A stretch of DNA of 64,000 nt from JBMZCV01 sp049613665 (lineage in GTDB: Bacteria; Bacteroidota; Bacteroidia; Chitinophagales; UBA2359). Positions 8,008 to 16,842 of the stretch are shown here, in pieces. Below the pieces are notes generated by a model. It had not been told where the DNA came from. It searched no databases and saw nothing but the letters and a program-made list of their open reading frames with translations. Position 1 is the stretch's first letter; each line of letters starts with the position of its first letter. The translations under genes and the position numbers were made by a program. The stretch lies in NCBI GenBank assembly GCA_049613665.1, contig JBMZCV010000005.1, positions 3,666 through 67,665 of the forward strand. Reading direction: 5' to 3'.

Positions 8008-10449
8008 CTAATACTTCACAAATTTAGCAGACATATTAATATTTTCGTTGTTTATTGTAACAAAATATGTACCTGCGATATAAGTATCAATATTGAGCGG
8101 CAAAACATTGTTTCCTACAATTGTTGTAGCTGCTTTTTCGGCTACTAATTTTCCTGTCAAATCATATATTTTAATAGTCACTTCTTGCGAAATAGCACTA
8201 TCAAAATTAAGATTTACGACATCGCTACTTGGAATAGGATAAACATTTAAGTTGCCGATATGGTTGTTTTCTCTTCTCAAATTGATGATGCCTAAGTCTT
8301 TGCTTGTGCCATCAAAATCGGTTTGCGTCAGTTGATAATAAGTCGTTCCAGCTTTTGCGTTACTATCCAAAAACTCATAGTTTTTCGTCAAATTACTTGT
8401 TCCAGCACCTGTTTTTTTGGCGATAGTTTCAAAGTTTTTGCCATCAATAGAACTAGATAAAGTGAAGAAAGCATTGTTATATTCTGAAGCTGTTGCCCAC
8501 TTTAGCAAGTTTCCTGTTTCTAAAACATAGCCATTGATATTGCCCAACAATTCAATGGGTACAGTTTCACAATCAAGAATAGCATCTAAAGTAGCCGTTC
8601 CACATGAAGACGTTGCTATAAAAACAACTTCGTGGAAAGAAGACGCTAAAGCTTGATAAGTTGTGCCTGTTTGAGCTTCGCCACCATCAACAATATAACT
8701 TACCTCAAAATCATCGCAAGCATTCAATAAGTTGATAGCACAACTTGCTGTATTTACTTCAAGGCTAACTACATCGTTAGGATTAGGAAGCACCATAATC
8801 ATGAAATCTACCGTAATAGTTTCAGGACATTCGCCACCTGTATTATCGACATAAGTAGCTGTAAGTATATCTGTAAAGCCATCACAGTCAGTCACTTGCG
8901 ATGCTACATAGCTCGCCGTAGCACCCATTTCTCCATTGCTCCAACTTACCATACTGACATCGCCATTGGCTACTGCTACGCTCAAATCAATACTTTCATT
9001 AGAGCAAATAGTTACAGTAGTTTCGCTTACTGCACTCAATTCTGCACAAGGCTCTACAACATCTGGACAGCTTATTGCAGATGAAAAAGTAGCAGTATTG
9101 TCGCAGATATCATCGCCTATAAAAAAGTTTACGTCTGACATTTCGCCAGCCATTGCAGTATAACTACTACCAGCTTGAACCTCGCCATCATTTACAGTAA
9201 AGGTAATGCTTGCAGCTTCACAAAAATTTGTTATAGAAATAGTGCAACTTTCATCGTCAATATTCAATTCAGCACCAACCGTTAGGTCTGGCAAAACAAT
9301 AACCGTATAAGTAACGCTTACTTCGTCTTCGCAACCATCAACGGTGCCACCTGCAACACTAGCCGTAAAAGTTAAAGTTGTGCCTTCGCAGTCGCTTACC
9401 AAAATGCCTGTGCTAATGCTAGTTCCTGTTGAGCCATCAGACCACAAAACATTATCTGCTGTTGTTTCTGTAACGACTACATCTAAGAAAACTTCTTCGC
9501 CTGCACAAACCGTTATTTCGGCTTCTACGTCATCTGGCAAAGTCAAAGTAGGACAAAGTATAGGTTCGCTAAAACTATTTAATTGCGTTACATCATTTGA
9601 TGGAAAACAGTTATATAAATTTCCTAAAGCTGCTGAGAAATCACCTGTTCCGTCAGCCGAGCCAAATCCACAAAGGGAGTCATCACTCATTTTTATCAAT
9701 GTATTATTCGCTGTGCTACAATCGCCATTTATCCAAGCTTCTTCTTCTGGATTAACACCAATTTCTCCAATCACATCAATATTCATCATGCCATTATTAA
9801 GTGCTACGGCATCATTTCCATTGTAGTTTAAGTTGGCAGCAAAATCAACGGTAATTCCTGCTAAATCGGCTTCTGCATGACAAACCAAAAAGTAGCCACC
9901 TGCCGCAATTGTGCCTTCTAAAGTGAAACTGCTGTTTGCTTCCGTATTTCCGTTGCTATATACATCAATGCTATAAGTAGCTAAGTCAATATCGTTTTCT
10001 GTGCCATTGAAAAGTTCAATACATTTGTTTTGGCTAGAGCCTTCGACATAAGCCGAGATGAGCAAATCTTCGCAAACAACAGGAGCAGATTCCAAAGCAC
10101 CCTGCTCAATCCACAATCTAATACTTGCAATATCATCGGCACTTACCGAACCTGAAGGTGGCATAGCACCTCCTGCACAAGTAGGCACACTAGGGTCAAT
10201 TTTCGTTATTAATGAGCTGTTTTCAGCATCAAAAGGAATAAAGGCAGGCCCACAATTATTTCCACCAGCCAAAGCCTGAGCATAAGTATTGAGGTTTAAA
10301 CCACCAGAAGAACCATGACAGCCTAAGCAATTGTTGTCATCTAAAATATTGATAATGTCGGGCGTAAAATATAAATCTTGTGCGTTGAGTTTATCGCTAA
10401 GAAATAAACTTGCGATAGAGAAGCATAATATAAGTAATTTTGCTTTCAT
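8008..10449 (-). CDS. T9SS-secreted protein with haem-c motif, lamin-tail-like and Ig-like domains
   Basis: An 813-residue secreted protein. Residues 1-23 are a signal peptide. A single CxxCH motif (Cys41, Cys44, His45, CLGCHGSSGGLNL) resembles Planctomycete-type cytochrome C domains. A lamin-tail-like beta domain follows (about 105-235, SQNKCIELFNGT), then two related Cys-containing Ig/PKD-like repeats (about 300-460 and 470-620). The C-terminal 80 residues match the T9SS type A sorting domain (LNVYPIPSSDVVNL, IYDLTGKLV, GTYFVTI, ending KFVKY). It should therefore be exported by the type IX system and fixed on the cell surface. The exact function is unknown. A haem group on a T9SS cargo with a lamin-tail domain is unusual. 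Confidence 0.85.
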   Translation of the reverse strand: MKAKLLILCFSIASLFLSDKLNAQDLYFTPDIINILDDNNCLGCHGSSGGLNLNTYAQALAGGNNCGPAFIPFDAENSSLITKIDPSVPTCAGGAMPPSGSVSADDIASIRLWIEQGALESAPVVCEDLLISAYVEGSSQNKCIELFNGTENDIDLATYSIDVYSNGNTEANSSFTLEGTIAAGGYFLVCHAEADLAGITVDFAANLNYNGNDAVALNNGMMNIDVIGEIGVNPEEEAWINGDCSTANNTLIKMSDDSLCGFGSADGTGDFSAALGNLYNCFPSNDVTQLNSFSEPILCPTLTLPDDVEAEITVCAGEEVFLDVVVTETTADNVLWSDGSTGTSISTGILVSDCEGTTLTFTASVAGGTVDGCEDEVSVTYTVIVLPDLTVGAELNIDDESCTISITNFCEAASITFTVNDGEVQAGSSYTAMAGEMSDVNFFIGDDICDNTATFSSAISCPDVVEPCAELSAVSETTVTICSNESIDLSVAVANGDVSMVSWSNGEMGATASYVASQVTDCDGFTDILTATYVDNTGGECPETITVDFMIMVLPNPNDVVSLEVNTASCAINLLNACDDFEVSYIVDGGEAQTGTTYQALASSFHEVVFIATSSCGTATLDAILDCETVPIELLGNINGYVLETGNLLKWATASEYNNAFFTLSSSIDGKNFETIAKKTGAGTSNLTKNYEFLDSNAKAGTTYYQLTQTDFDGTSKDLGIINLRRENNHIGNLNVYPIPSSDVVNLNFDSAISQEVTIKIYDLTGKLVAEKAATTIVGNNVLPLNIDTYIAGTYFVTINNENINMSAKFVKY

Positions 10450-10589
10450 AAATAGTAATTTGTTTGTTTTAGTGGCAACTATTGAGTAGTAGGCTTTTGA
10501 GACAAAAATTTTTTTTGGCCAATATTTTTACTCCTGAATAGTTACTTTTAATGAAAAAAAAATAAAGGAAGGAATTTGTAATAATTGTT

Positions 10590-10747
10590 GTAACCGTTTA
10601 GATGTAGGCTTTTGAAGTAAAAAATAGAATTGTTTTTTGGGGTAAAGCTATTTTTGAGCTTAATAGCACCACTCTTGAGCAAAAAAGCTAGAGCATAACT
10701 ATAAGTAAACATTTTTTAGCCAAAACTGCCACAATATAGATAGTTAC
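10590..10747. mobile_element. Family C MITE-like element with 8-bp target duplication (C1)
   Basis: A 158-bp element with inverted ends GTAACCGTTTA and ATAGTTAC and the inner motif TTTTTAGCCAAAACTG. The flanking direct repeat TAATTGTT is present at 10582-10589 and 10748-10755. It lies in the 400-bp spacer upstream of the T9SS gene, which otherwise shows nothing. Confidence 0.85.
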
Positions 10748-10806
10748 TAATTGTTAAATTTGTTTTTCAGCTACAAAATAGGATTTTTTTACAAAAAAAC
10801 AAAAAA

Positions 10807-10828
10807 AAATGACAAAAACTTGTCATTT
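10807..10828 (-). terminator. Terminator of the GIY-YIG-like gene
   Basis: The perfect arms AAATGACAA and TTGTCATTT enclose a 4-base loop. Read on the minus strand, a long T run follows the hairpin. It lies about 30 bp after the stop at 10858. Confidence 0.7.
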
Positions 10829-10857
10829 CTTCTTTTAAAATCTTAAAACTGAAAAAT

Positions 10858-11283
10858 TTAAGCTGCTACGACATACAAATAAAAATAGCCATCAGGAGTA
10901 CGCATATAGCCACCGCTTTTTCGAGATTTATTGTCATTAACATCATAAAATTCATTGATAAATAATGCTTCGTAATGCGAAATGACCTTTCTGCTTTTTG
11001 ATTTTAAAACCAAAAACATGACTTCATAAGGGGCAGTACGATAATCTTCTTGGTCTATTCGATTTTTGGGGTAGCCTGTTTTTCCAATTTTGATATACTC
11101 AAACCGACATAAAATATCTTCTATACTATCAGCAATATGTTGATTAGCGGCTAAACTAATTTTTTTGGAAAAAAATATATAAGTATGTTTGTCAATAATC
11201 GGTTTTGCCCCAAATCTTATATTTCTGTAAAGCTGTGTAAAAAAATGTTTTAGAGTCATCGAATGAAGTATTTTTTTTAGCAA
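10858..11283 (-). CDS. Small protein, possibly GIY-YIG/T5orf172-like nuclease domain
   Basis: 141 residues (or 133 from the Met at 11259). The stretch around 70-85 (EYIKIGKTGYPKNR) resembles the YIG-to-Arg half of GIY-YIG or MUG113/T5orf172 domains. Later residues (YEALFINEFYDVNDN, about 105-120) could supply the Glu and Asn of that fold, but the first GIY motif is not obvious. It lies 18 bp downstream of the nucleotide-sugar dehydrogenase on the same strand and may be cotranscribed. The reading frame is probably real since codon use fits and a terminator follows, but the function is a guess. Confidence 0.5.
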   Translation of the reverse strand: MLKKILHSMTLKHFFTQLYRNIRFGAKPIIDKHTYIFFSKKISLAANQHIADSIEDILCRFEYIKIGKTGYPKNRIDQEDYRTAPYEVMFLVLKSKSRKVISHYEALFINEFYDVNDNKSRKSGGYMRTPDGYFYLYVVAA

Positions 11284-11301
11284 TCTATAAATATTTGAAG
11301 C

Positions 11302-12600
11302 TTATAGCGTCCAATAAGTCATTTTTTTTATTTTTTTATTATAAATACCTTTTATATCTATCAAGATACCATTTTCATTCGTTAAATTTAAAAAATGAGT
11401 TTCTGTTAAATTTTCATACTCTTTATGTTTAACAGCCACAACAACAGCATCATATTTTTCGGCAGTTTTTTCGGTCAAGGCAAGCTGATATTCTTTTGCC
11501 AACACTTCATTTTCGGCATAAGGGTCTATAATATCGGTTGTCAGACCAAAAGATTGCAATTCGCTAATTACATCAATGACTTTTGAGTTTCTGATGTCGC
11601 TTACATTTTCTTTAAATGTTACTCCCATTATCAAAACTCGTGCTTGACTAATGTTTTTTCCAGCCTTAATCAAAAATCTCAACAAACGCATTGCAATATA
11701 TTCCCCCATACTATCATTGATACGACGACCACTCAAAATAACTTCTGGCTGATGCCCCAATTCGGTAGATTTGTAGGTCAGATAATAAGGATCAACGCCT
11801 ATGCAATGTCCGCCAACGAGTCCTGGATAAAAAGGTAAAAAATTCCATTTTGTGCGTGCAGCTTCCAAAACATCTTGCGTATTGATATTCATTTTGTCGA
11901 AAATAATTGCCAATTCGTTCATCAAAGCGATATTTACATCTCGTTGTGTGTTTTCAATCACTTTTGCGGCTTCGGCTACTTTGATAGAACTTGCTCGGTG
12001 TACGCCAGCTTCTATCACCAATTCATAGACTTTTGCAATATTGTCTAAAGCCACTTCATCGCAACCAGACACTACTTTTATCACCTTCGATAAGGTATGT
12101 TCGGTGTCTCCTGGATTGATTCTTTCGGGCGAATAGCCTATTTTAAAATCTTCATAACATTTTAGTCCAGACAATTTTTCTAAGACAGGCAAACAGTCAT
12201 TTTCAGTACAACTAGGATAAACAGTAGATTCATAAACGACATAATCGCCTTTTTTCAACACTTTGCCAATAGCAGTAGAAGCACTTAACAAGGCTTTCAA
12301 GTTGGGTACTTTGTGTCTATCGACAGGCGTAGGAACGGCTATGACGTAGAAACTTGCTGCTTTAATATCTTCGGTATGGCTTGTAAAGCTGATGTCTTTG
12401 TTCAAAAAATGCTCAGTTTGCAACTCATTGCTAGGGTCTATTCCCTTTTTCATAAGGCTGACACGCTCTTCATTGATGTCGAAACCAATGACTTTGATGT
12501 GTTCTGCAAAAGCTAAGGCTATCGGCAAGCCTACATAACCTAAACCGATAACGGCCAAACTTGTTTTTTTTTGTAATAAAGCGGTGTAAATGCTATTCAT
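11302..12600 (-). CDS. UDP-N-acetyl-hexosamine 6-dehydrogenase (nucleotide-sugar dehydrogenase)
   Basis: This enzyme oxidises a UDP-sugar C6 alcohol to the uronate with two NAD+ in the cytoplasm, supplying precursors for capsule, O-antigen or glycans. I chose the Met at 12600 (432 residues), since the family normally begins just before the Rossmann motif; an upstream Met at 12654 would add 18 odd residues. The NAD-binding motif VIGLGYVGLPIA lies near residue 16, YSPERINPGD in mid-protein, and the catalytic Cys in GGHCIGVDPYYLTYKS. These favour the TviB/WbpO (GalNAc/GlcNAc) type over plain UDP-glucose dehydrogenase. No polysaccharide cluster is adjacent. Confidence 0.9.
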   Translation of the reverse strand: MNSIYTALLQKKTSLAVIGLGYVGLPIALAFAEHIKVIGFDINEERVSLMKKGIDPSNELQTEHFLNKDISFTSHTEDIKAASFYVIAVPTPVDRHKVPNLKALLSASTAIGKVLKKGDYVVYESTVYPSCTENDCLPVLEKLSGLKCYEDFKIGYSPERINPGDTEHTLSKVIKVVSGCDEVALDNIAKVYELVIEAGVHRASSIKVAEAAKVIENTQRDVNIALMNELAIIFDKMNINTQDVLEAARTKWNFLPFYPGLVGGHCIGVDPYYLTYKSTELGHQPEVILSGRRINDSMGEYIAMRLLRFLIKAGKNISQARVLIMGVTFKENVSDIRNSKVIDVISELQSFGLTTDIIDPYAENEVLAKEYQLALTEKTAEKYDAVVVAVKHKEYENLTETHFLNLTNENGILIDIKGIYNKKIKKMTYWTL

Positions 12601-12674
12601 ATTTCTTGTTGTAAAGCTGATATATTTTGTTTTGTGAGATTTTTTTTCTGACAAAAGCTATGTATTGTCTTATT

Positions 12675-12765
12675 TATGTATAGTACGATTTGTGCTAACG
12701 CCCTGAATTTCAGCCTGTTACTTTCCACAATTCGTAGAGTAAATTTGTTTGAGTACTTATCAAAA
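12675..12765. repeat. Degenerate family B repeat
   Basis: The core GCTAACGCCCTGAATTTC followed by CCTGTTAC matches the family B hairpin core with several changes. The outer ends (GTATAGTAC, GAGTACTTA) are only partly recognisable. It lies upstream of the dehydrogenase gene. Confidence 0.5.
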
Positions 12766-12973
12766 TTTCACAAAAGTACAATATCCTCTTTTAGTTTTGA
12801 AATATTGGGCAATTTTTATTTTTTGTGTGTTTAAATTTCAAGGAATAGATTTAATTTACTGAATTACTATGCTACAATTTAAACAGCCTCTTTTAAAAAA
12901 AATGTCAGAACTATCATAAAAGTAAATGGCAAAAAGACAGGTAAAGCATTCATCAAGTTTTTTATATAAAAAA

Positions 12974-13011
12974 ATGCCACTTCATAAACTTAAAAATTTA
13001 CGAAGTAGCAT
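12974..13011 (-). terminator. Hairpin downstream of the FKBP gene
   Basis: The arms ATGCCACTTCATAAA and TTTACGAAGTAGCAT (two mismatches) are flanked by A and T runs. The probable role is terminating the minus-strand FKBP transcript. Confidence 0.6.
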
Positions 13012-13070
13012 ATTATTTTTCGGAAACTGAAAAAAATAAAAATATTACTTATTTGCTATATAAGTGCCAA

Positions 13071-13163
13071 GCACCTATTTAATAAACGGTCGATTCGTTG
13101 CTAACGCATTGATGTTCAGCGTATTAGTTTCAACGAGATGTATATTTATTTTTGTCTGACTAC
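13071..13163 (+). repeat. Family B repeat abutting the FKBP stop codon
   Basis: It begins TAAGTGCCAAGCAC and includes TTGCTAACGCATTGATGTTC. The right end TTTTTGTCTGACTAC directly adjoins the reverse-complemented stop codon of the FKBP gene (13164-13166). It belongs to the same sub-type as the copy at 56404-56506. Confidence 0.75.
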
Positions 13164-14087
13164 TTACTTAGAAGAAGCAGGTTTAGGCGGAGTTGTTTTC
13201 TTAGGAGCAGATTTTGGAGGAGCAGTGTCCGCAATATCGGTCACTTCCACATCATACACCAAAACAGAGTTGCCCGGAATTTGGCCACGTTGTCTTTCGC
13301 CATAAGCCAAAGTAGATGGGATAAGAAAAGTCGCTTTTCCACCTTTTTTCAACATCATCAAGCCCTCACGCAAGCCACGCACCTGTCGGTTGAGTGGCAT
13401 ATCTTTAGCTTTGCCTTTGCTACTTTCTACTTCTGTTCCATCTAGTAGTTTGGTCGTATATTTCATCTTTACGGTTTGGTCGGCACGAGGTTTTTCTCCA
13501 CTACCTGCTGTGCCAATCGTATATCGCAAACCCGAAGCTGCTGTTTCCATTTTTAAGCTTTTGCCACTCAAATAAGCATCAATTTTTTTGTTGTCTTCTG
13601 CTGTTCTAACGGCTTTTGCTTTGTTTCGCTCTGCTTGATATTCTGCTTGCGATTGTATTTTTTGCAAAGAAATTGTATATTTTAGCTTATCGCCAGCTTT
13701 CAAAAACTTTGGTAATCGATTGCTATACAACGAGTCGGCAGGCACATAAAAAGTAGCACTATCACCAGCAGCCATTTGTGTCAAACCTTGATTGAGTATG
13801 CCTTTGAATAAGGTTTTTTGAAATTTGAACGACAAAGGATTAGGTTTGTTGTAAGAGCTAAAAATGGTAGAATCATTCATAGTTGTATATTGCATTTGCA
13901 AAGTCAGAAAGTCGCCAAACTTAGCTTTCTCGCCTGCATTTTTAGTATGAATGTTGTAAGATAAACCAGAAGGAGTTTGTGTAAAACCTTTTGAACCCGT
14001 AGTAGAGCCACCTTCACTACCATTGCTAGAACAAGCAATTAAGCTACATAAATAAACAATGGTGAGGAAATAGGAAATTTTTTGCAT
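13164..14087 (-). CDS. FKBP-type peptidyl-prolyl isomerase lipoprotein
   Basis: The start at 14087 gives 307 residues and a lipoprotein signal (MQKISYFLTIVYLCSLIAC, Cys19 in LIAC). The upstream in-frame Met adds a non-signal stretch and is rejected. A degenerate FKBP-like half (about 45-150) precedes a canonical C-terminal FKBP domain (about 190-290; GLREGLMMLKKGG, STLAYGERQRGQIPGNSVL). The tail is rich in Pro, Lys and Thr. It should help fold periplasmic or outer-membrane proteins by proline isomerisation. The next gene upstream encodes another FKBP lipoprotein, in line with the FKBP-type GldI and related proteins of gliding Bacteroidota. Whether it is GldI itself is not clear. Confidence 0.88.
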   Translation of the reverse strand: MQKISYFLTIVYLCSLIACSSNGSEGGSTTGSKGFTQTPSGLSYNIHTKNAGEKAKFGDFLTLQMQYTTMNDSTIFSSYNKPNPLSFKFQKTLFKGILNQGLTQMAAGDSATFYVPADSLYSNRLPKFLKAGDKLKYTISLQKIQSQAEYQAERNKAKAVRTAEDNKKIDAYLSGKSLKMETAASGLRYTIGTAGSGEKPRADQTVKMKYTTKLLDGTEVESSKGKAKDMPLNRQVRGLREGLMMLKKGGKATFLIPSTLAYGERQRGQIPGNSVLVYDVEVTDIADTAPPKSAPKKTTPPKPASSK

Positions 14088-14181
14088 AAAAAAAGAAGTT
14101 TTGATAAATTTGATAAAAAGAGTTGATGCAAGACACAAAGTATAAAATAAATAATTGTCTTGCATTAAAAAATCTAAAAAA

Positions 14182-14301
14182 TAGGTTGTTTAACAATTAT
14201 ATTGAAAATTAGCGTGTTGTTTTCCACATTTGGGCGTTTTATTTTTTGTTTGACTTCAATATTTTTTTTAATATTAATTGTCCAAATCGTCAAACAACCT
14301 A
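14182..14301. repeat. Inverted-repeat element, family B-like
   Basis: The 10-bp perfect ends TAGGTTGTTT (14182-14191) and AAACAACCTA (14292-14301) enclose a family B-like core (ATTGAAAATTAGCGTGTTG). It sits between the two FKBP genes and may separate their transcripts. Confidence 0.55.
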
Positions 14302-14314
14302 ATAATATCGTTTG

Positions 14315-15226
14315 TTATTCTACAATATTGAGCAATTCTACTTCAAAAATCAATACTGAGTTTGGCGGAATGCTTGGCCGTCCTTGTGGGCCATAAGCCA
14401 AAGCCGAAGGAATAAGCAATGTACCTTTTCCGCCTTCTTTCAACAATGGAATGCCTTCTTGCCAGCCTTTTACTACACCTTTCAATGGAAATTCGGCAGG
14501 CTTATTTCTTTTATAAGAAGAATCAAATTCCGTACCATCAAGCAAAGTACCTTTGTAGTGTACTTTTACTTTATTGTCGATAGTTGGGTTTTTGCCTGTT
14601 CCTTTTTTCGTAACAATATAATGAATGCCTGATTCTGTCTTTTCAGCTTCCAATTTATTTGCAGTCAAATAAGCTTCTATTTTTTTAGTATCAATTTTTA
14701 GCTGTTCTGCTGGTGGCACAGATTTAATAATATCAAGCAACTCTACATCAAAAATCAAGATAGAATTGGCAGGAATAGTTGGCCTTGCTCGCTCGCCATA
14801 AGCCAAACTAGAAGGAATGATTAGTTTTCCTTTTCCACCTTTTTTCAACAATGGAATACCTTCTTGCCAGCCTTTTACTACACCTTTCAACGGAAAAGTG
14901 ATAGGCTCACCTCTCTCGTATGATGAGTCAAATTGCGTATCATCTAGCAATGTACCCTTATAATGTACTTGCACTTGGTCGTCGATAGTTGGGTTTTCGC
15001 CTGTTCCTTCTGTCTCAATAATATAATGAATGCCTGAAGGTGTTTGTTGTGTTTTAAGGTTGTTGTCTTTTACAAATTTTGCAATCAAGTCAGCGTCTAT
15101 TTTATCTTGACCCGTAAAATTATTGGTTGTAGCTTTTGTTGCTGTATCGCCACCGCCGTTTCCTGTGTTATTACAAGCAGTAAAGCCTATAAATAATGCA
15201 AAAAGTAAAAAAGTTAGTTGTTTCAT
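14315..15226 (-). CDS. Tandem-domain FKBP peptidyl-prolyl isomerase lipoprotein
   Basis: 303 residues with a lipoprotein signal (MKQLTFLLFALFIGFTAC, Cys18). Two very similar FKBP domains follow, about 75-165 and 210-302. Each contains VQVHYKGTLLDDTQFDSSY- or VKVHYKGTLLDGTEFDSSY-like stretches, GWQEGIPLLKKGGKG and a SSLAYG/SALAYG loop. The internal duplication is also visible in the DNA. It should act in the periplasm as a foldase anchored in a membrane. It lies in tandem with the single-domain FKBP gene, suggesting gene and domain duplication. Single-domain homologues are common; the two-domain form is less so. Confidence 0.92.
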   Translation of the reverse strand: MKQLTFLLFALFIGFTACNNTGNGGGDTATKATTNNFTGQDKIDADLIAKFVKDNNLKTQQTPSGIHYIIETEGTGENPTIDDQVQVHYKGTLLDDTQFDSSYERGEPITFPLKGVVKGWQEGIPLLKKGGKGKLIIPSSLAYGERARPTIPANSILIFDVELLDIIKSVPPAEQLKIDTKKIEAYLTANKLEAEKTESGIHYIVTKKGTGKNPTIDNKVKVHYKGTLLDGTEFDSSYKRNKPAEFPLKGVVKGWQEGIPLLKEGGKGTLLIPSALAYGPQGRPSIPPNSVLIFEVELLNIVE

Positions 15227-15264
15227 TGTTTATTTTTTTAGTGAAACATTAGAAATAAATTGCT

Positions 15265-15367
15265 TACAAAACTGTTTAAAATTTGTCTTTTAAGATTGAA
15301 AAAAAAGCTGTTGCATAAATGAAAATAGGCCTTTTTTAGCCAAAATTGTCACAATATAAATAGTTAT
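15265..15367. repeat. Family C element, internally deleted
   Basis: The left end ACTGTTTAAAATTTG is followed directly by the right half (AAAGCTGTTGCATAAATG, TTTTTAGCCAAAATTGTCAC, AAATAGTTA). The middle part found in the copy at 40526-40686 is missing. No target duplication is seen. Confidence 0.65.
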
Positions 15368-15424
15368 TTTTTTTTAAGCCAAAGAATAAAACTTAAACAG
15401 CTTCTAATATTGGAAACTAACAAT

Positions 15425-15490
15425 TTGATTTTTTCAATATGTTAGCAACGAAAATTAATTTTATTAAGCTAGTGCCTAGCACTTTAAGTA
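15425..15490 (-). repeat. Partial family B repeat near the nrnA stop
   Basis: On the reverse strand it reads ACTTAAAGTGCTAGGCACTA then TAGCTTAATAAAATTA and TTCGTTGCTAACAT. It ends 8 bp from the nrnA stop codon. Confidence 0.55.
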
Positions 15491-15498
15491 GTTTTTTT

Positions 15499-16536
15499 TT
15501 AAGCTGTCAACATTTCTTGATAGTCATCGAGCAAACGTTCTACTTTTTCGAGTGTTTTTTGCAAACTCAAATTTGAGCGTCCACCAGAAGCATTTTTATG
15601 TCCACCGCCTTGAAAGTGTTTTTCAGCAAATTCTTTTACCGAAAAATCGCCATTGGAGCGAAACGAGATTTTGATAATTCTTTGGTTTCTATGTTCTTTT
15701 AGCAAAATAGCAAAACGAACATTCACAACGCCTAAAGCATAATTGACTAAACCATCTGTATCGCCTGTTCTACAACGATATTTTTCGGTGTCTGCACTTG
15801 ATATATAAATAATTGCGGTATTGTGATGCTCATATACTCTCAATCTTCTGTTGAGGCAATGGCCAATAAATCTCAACCTATTTTCGCTAAAATTTTCAAA
15901 TAAATTGCGATGAATTTGGTCTAAATCAATGTTTTGAACTACCAACTCAGCAGCGATTCGATGTGTGCGAGGAGTCAAATTGTATTTGAAGCGGCCAGTA
16001 TCTGCACAAATGCCCGTATATAAGCAAGCAGCAATATCATGATTGATGAGCGAAGTATCATTTAACAAATCTATAAATTCATAAATAAGTTCGGAAGCAG
16101 AACTAGCTTTGGTATCCCAAACCTGATAATGCGAAAAATCTTCAGGGTCAAGATGGTGGTCAATCATGATTTTTGTTGCTTTTGAAGCCGCAATTTGCTG
16201 TCCCATTTCATTGCGATGCAAAGCACTAAAATCAAGCACAAACACAATATCGGCCTCATCTAATAATTGTAAGCCTAGTTTTTTTTGATATTCATAAGTG
16301 ACCACTTCGTCATTGCTGGGCAAAAAATTCAAGAAATTTGGATATTCTGTTGGCACAACTACACGAACTTGATGACCTTTTTGTTGTAGAAAATGATACA
16401 AGCCCAAAGAAGAACCCATAGCATCACCATCTGGGCGGTCGTGTGTTGTTATCCAAATATTTTTAGGAGTTTGTAGCAAAGCTGTAACTTGTTCCAAATT
16501 TAGTTTTTTGCCAATATCTGGCATAGATATATTCAT
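15499..16536 (-). CDS. nrnA: DHH-family oligoribonuclease / pAp phosphatase NrnA
   Basis: A 345-residue cytoplasmic enzyme that degrades short RNA oligonucleotides and removes phosphate from 3'-phosphoadenosine 5'-phosphate. The first metal site is seen in THDRPDGDAMGSSLGL (about 33-48), the DHH motif in IMIDHHLDPEDF (about 124-135), and the DHHA1 substrate domain ends in GGGHKNASGG (about 308-317). Length and motif order match Bacillus NrnA. It has its own spacer on both sides; a family B copy lies upstream, and divergent ndk follows after 306 bp. Confidence 0.93.
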   Translation of the reverse strand: MNISMPDIGKKLNLEQVTALLQTPKNIWITTHDRPDGDAMGSSLGLYHFLQQKGHQVRVVVPTEYPNFLNFLPSNDEVVTYEYQKKLGLQLLDEADIVFVLDFSALHRNEMGQQIAASKATKIMIDHHLDPEDFSHYQVWDTKASSASELIYEFIDLLNDTSLINHDIAACLYTGICADTGRFKYNLTPRTHRIAAELVVQNIDLDQIHRNLFENFSENRLRFIGHCLNRRLRVYEHHNTAIIYISSADTEKYRCRTGDTDGLVNYALGVVNVRFAILLKEHRNQRIIKISFRSNGDFSVKEFAEKHFQGGGHKNASGGRSNLSLQKTLEKVERLLDDYQEMLTA

Positions 16537-16562
16537 AAATAGTATAAAAATTAAAACTGTAA

Positions 16563-16666
16563 GCAGTTAGACAAAAATAATTCGGCATTTCGTTGAAGCT
16601 AACACTAGAAATTCCAATGTATTGGCAACGAGTTTGCCTGTAATAAAATGGTACTTGGCACTTAGC
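16563..16666 (-). repeat. Family B repeat between nrnA and ndk
   Basis: The reverse complement reads GCTAAGTGCCAAGTACCATT, then CTCGTTGCCAATACATTGG and GTGTTAGCTTCAACGAAATG, ending TTTTTGTCTAACTGC. It is a diverged but full-length member of the 13071 sub-type. Confidence 0.65.
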
Positions 16667-16755
16667 AAGTACATATCTTTGCTAATGTCTAACTTTTTAA
16701 TGATTCGGCCAAAATAAATGTAAAATATTATTAGCATAGTGAGTAAGATTAGCTA

Positions 16756-16763
16756 TTTTTGCA
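16756..16763 (+). promoter_or_regulatory. Candidate -7 box for ndk
   Basis: TATTTTTG matches TAnnTTTG and lies 79 bp upstream of the ndk start. No clear -33 TTTG is found, so confidence is limited. Confidence 0.4.
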
Positions 16764-16842
16764 GCTAAATCGACTTCTTGCATGAAGTTGTTAAATAAAA
16801 TAGATATTTTTAATTTTTTTTCACTAAATTATAACAAGTAAT

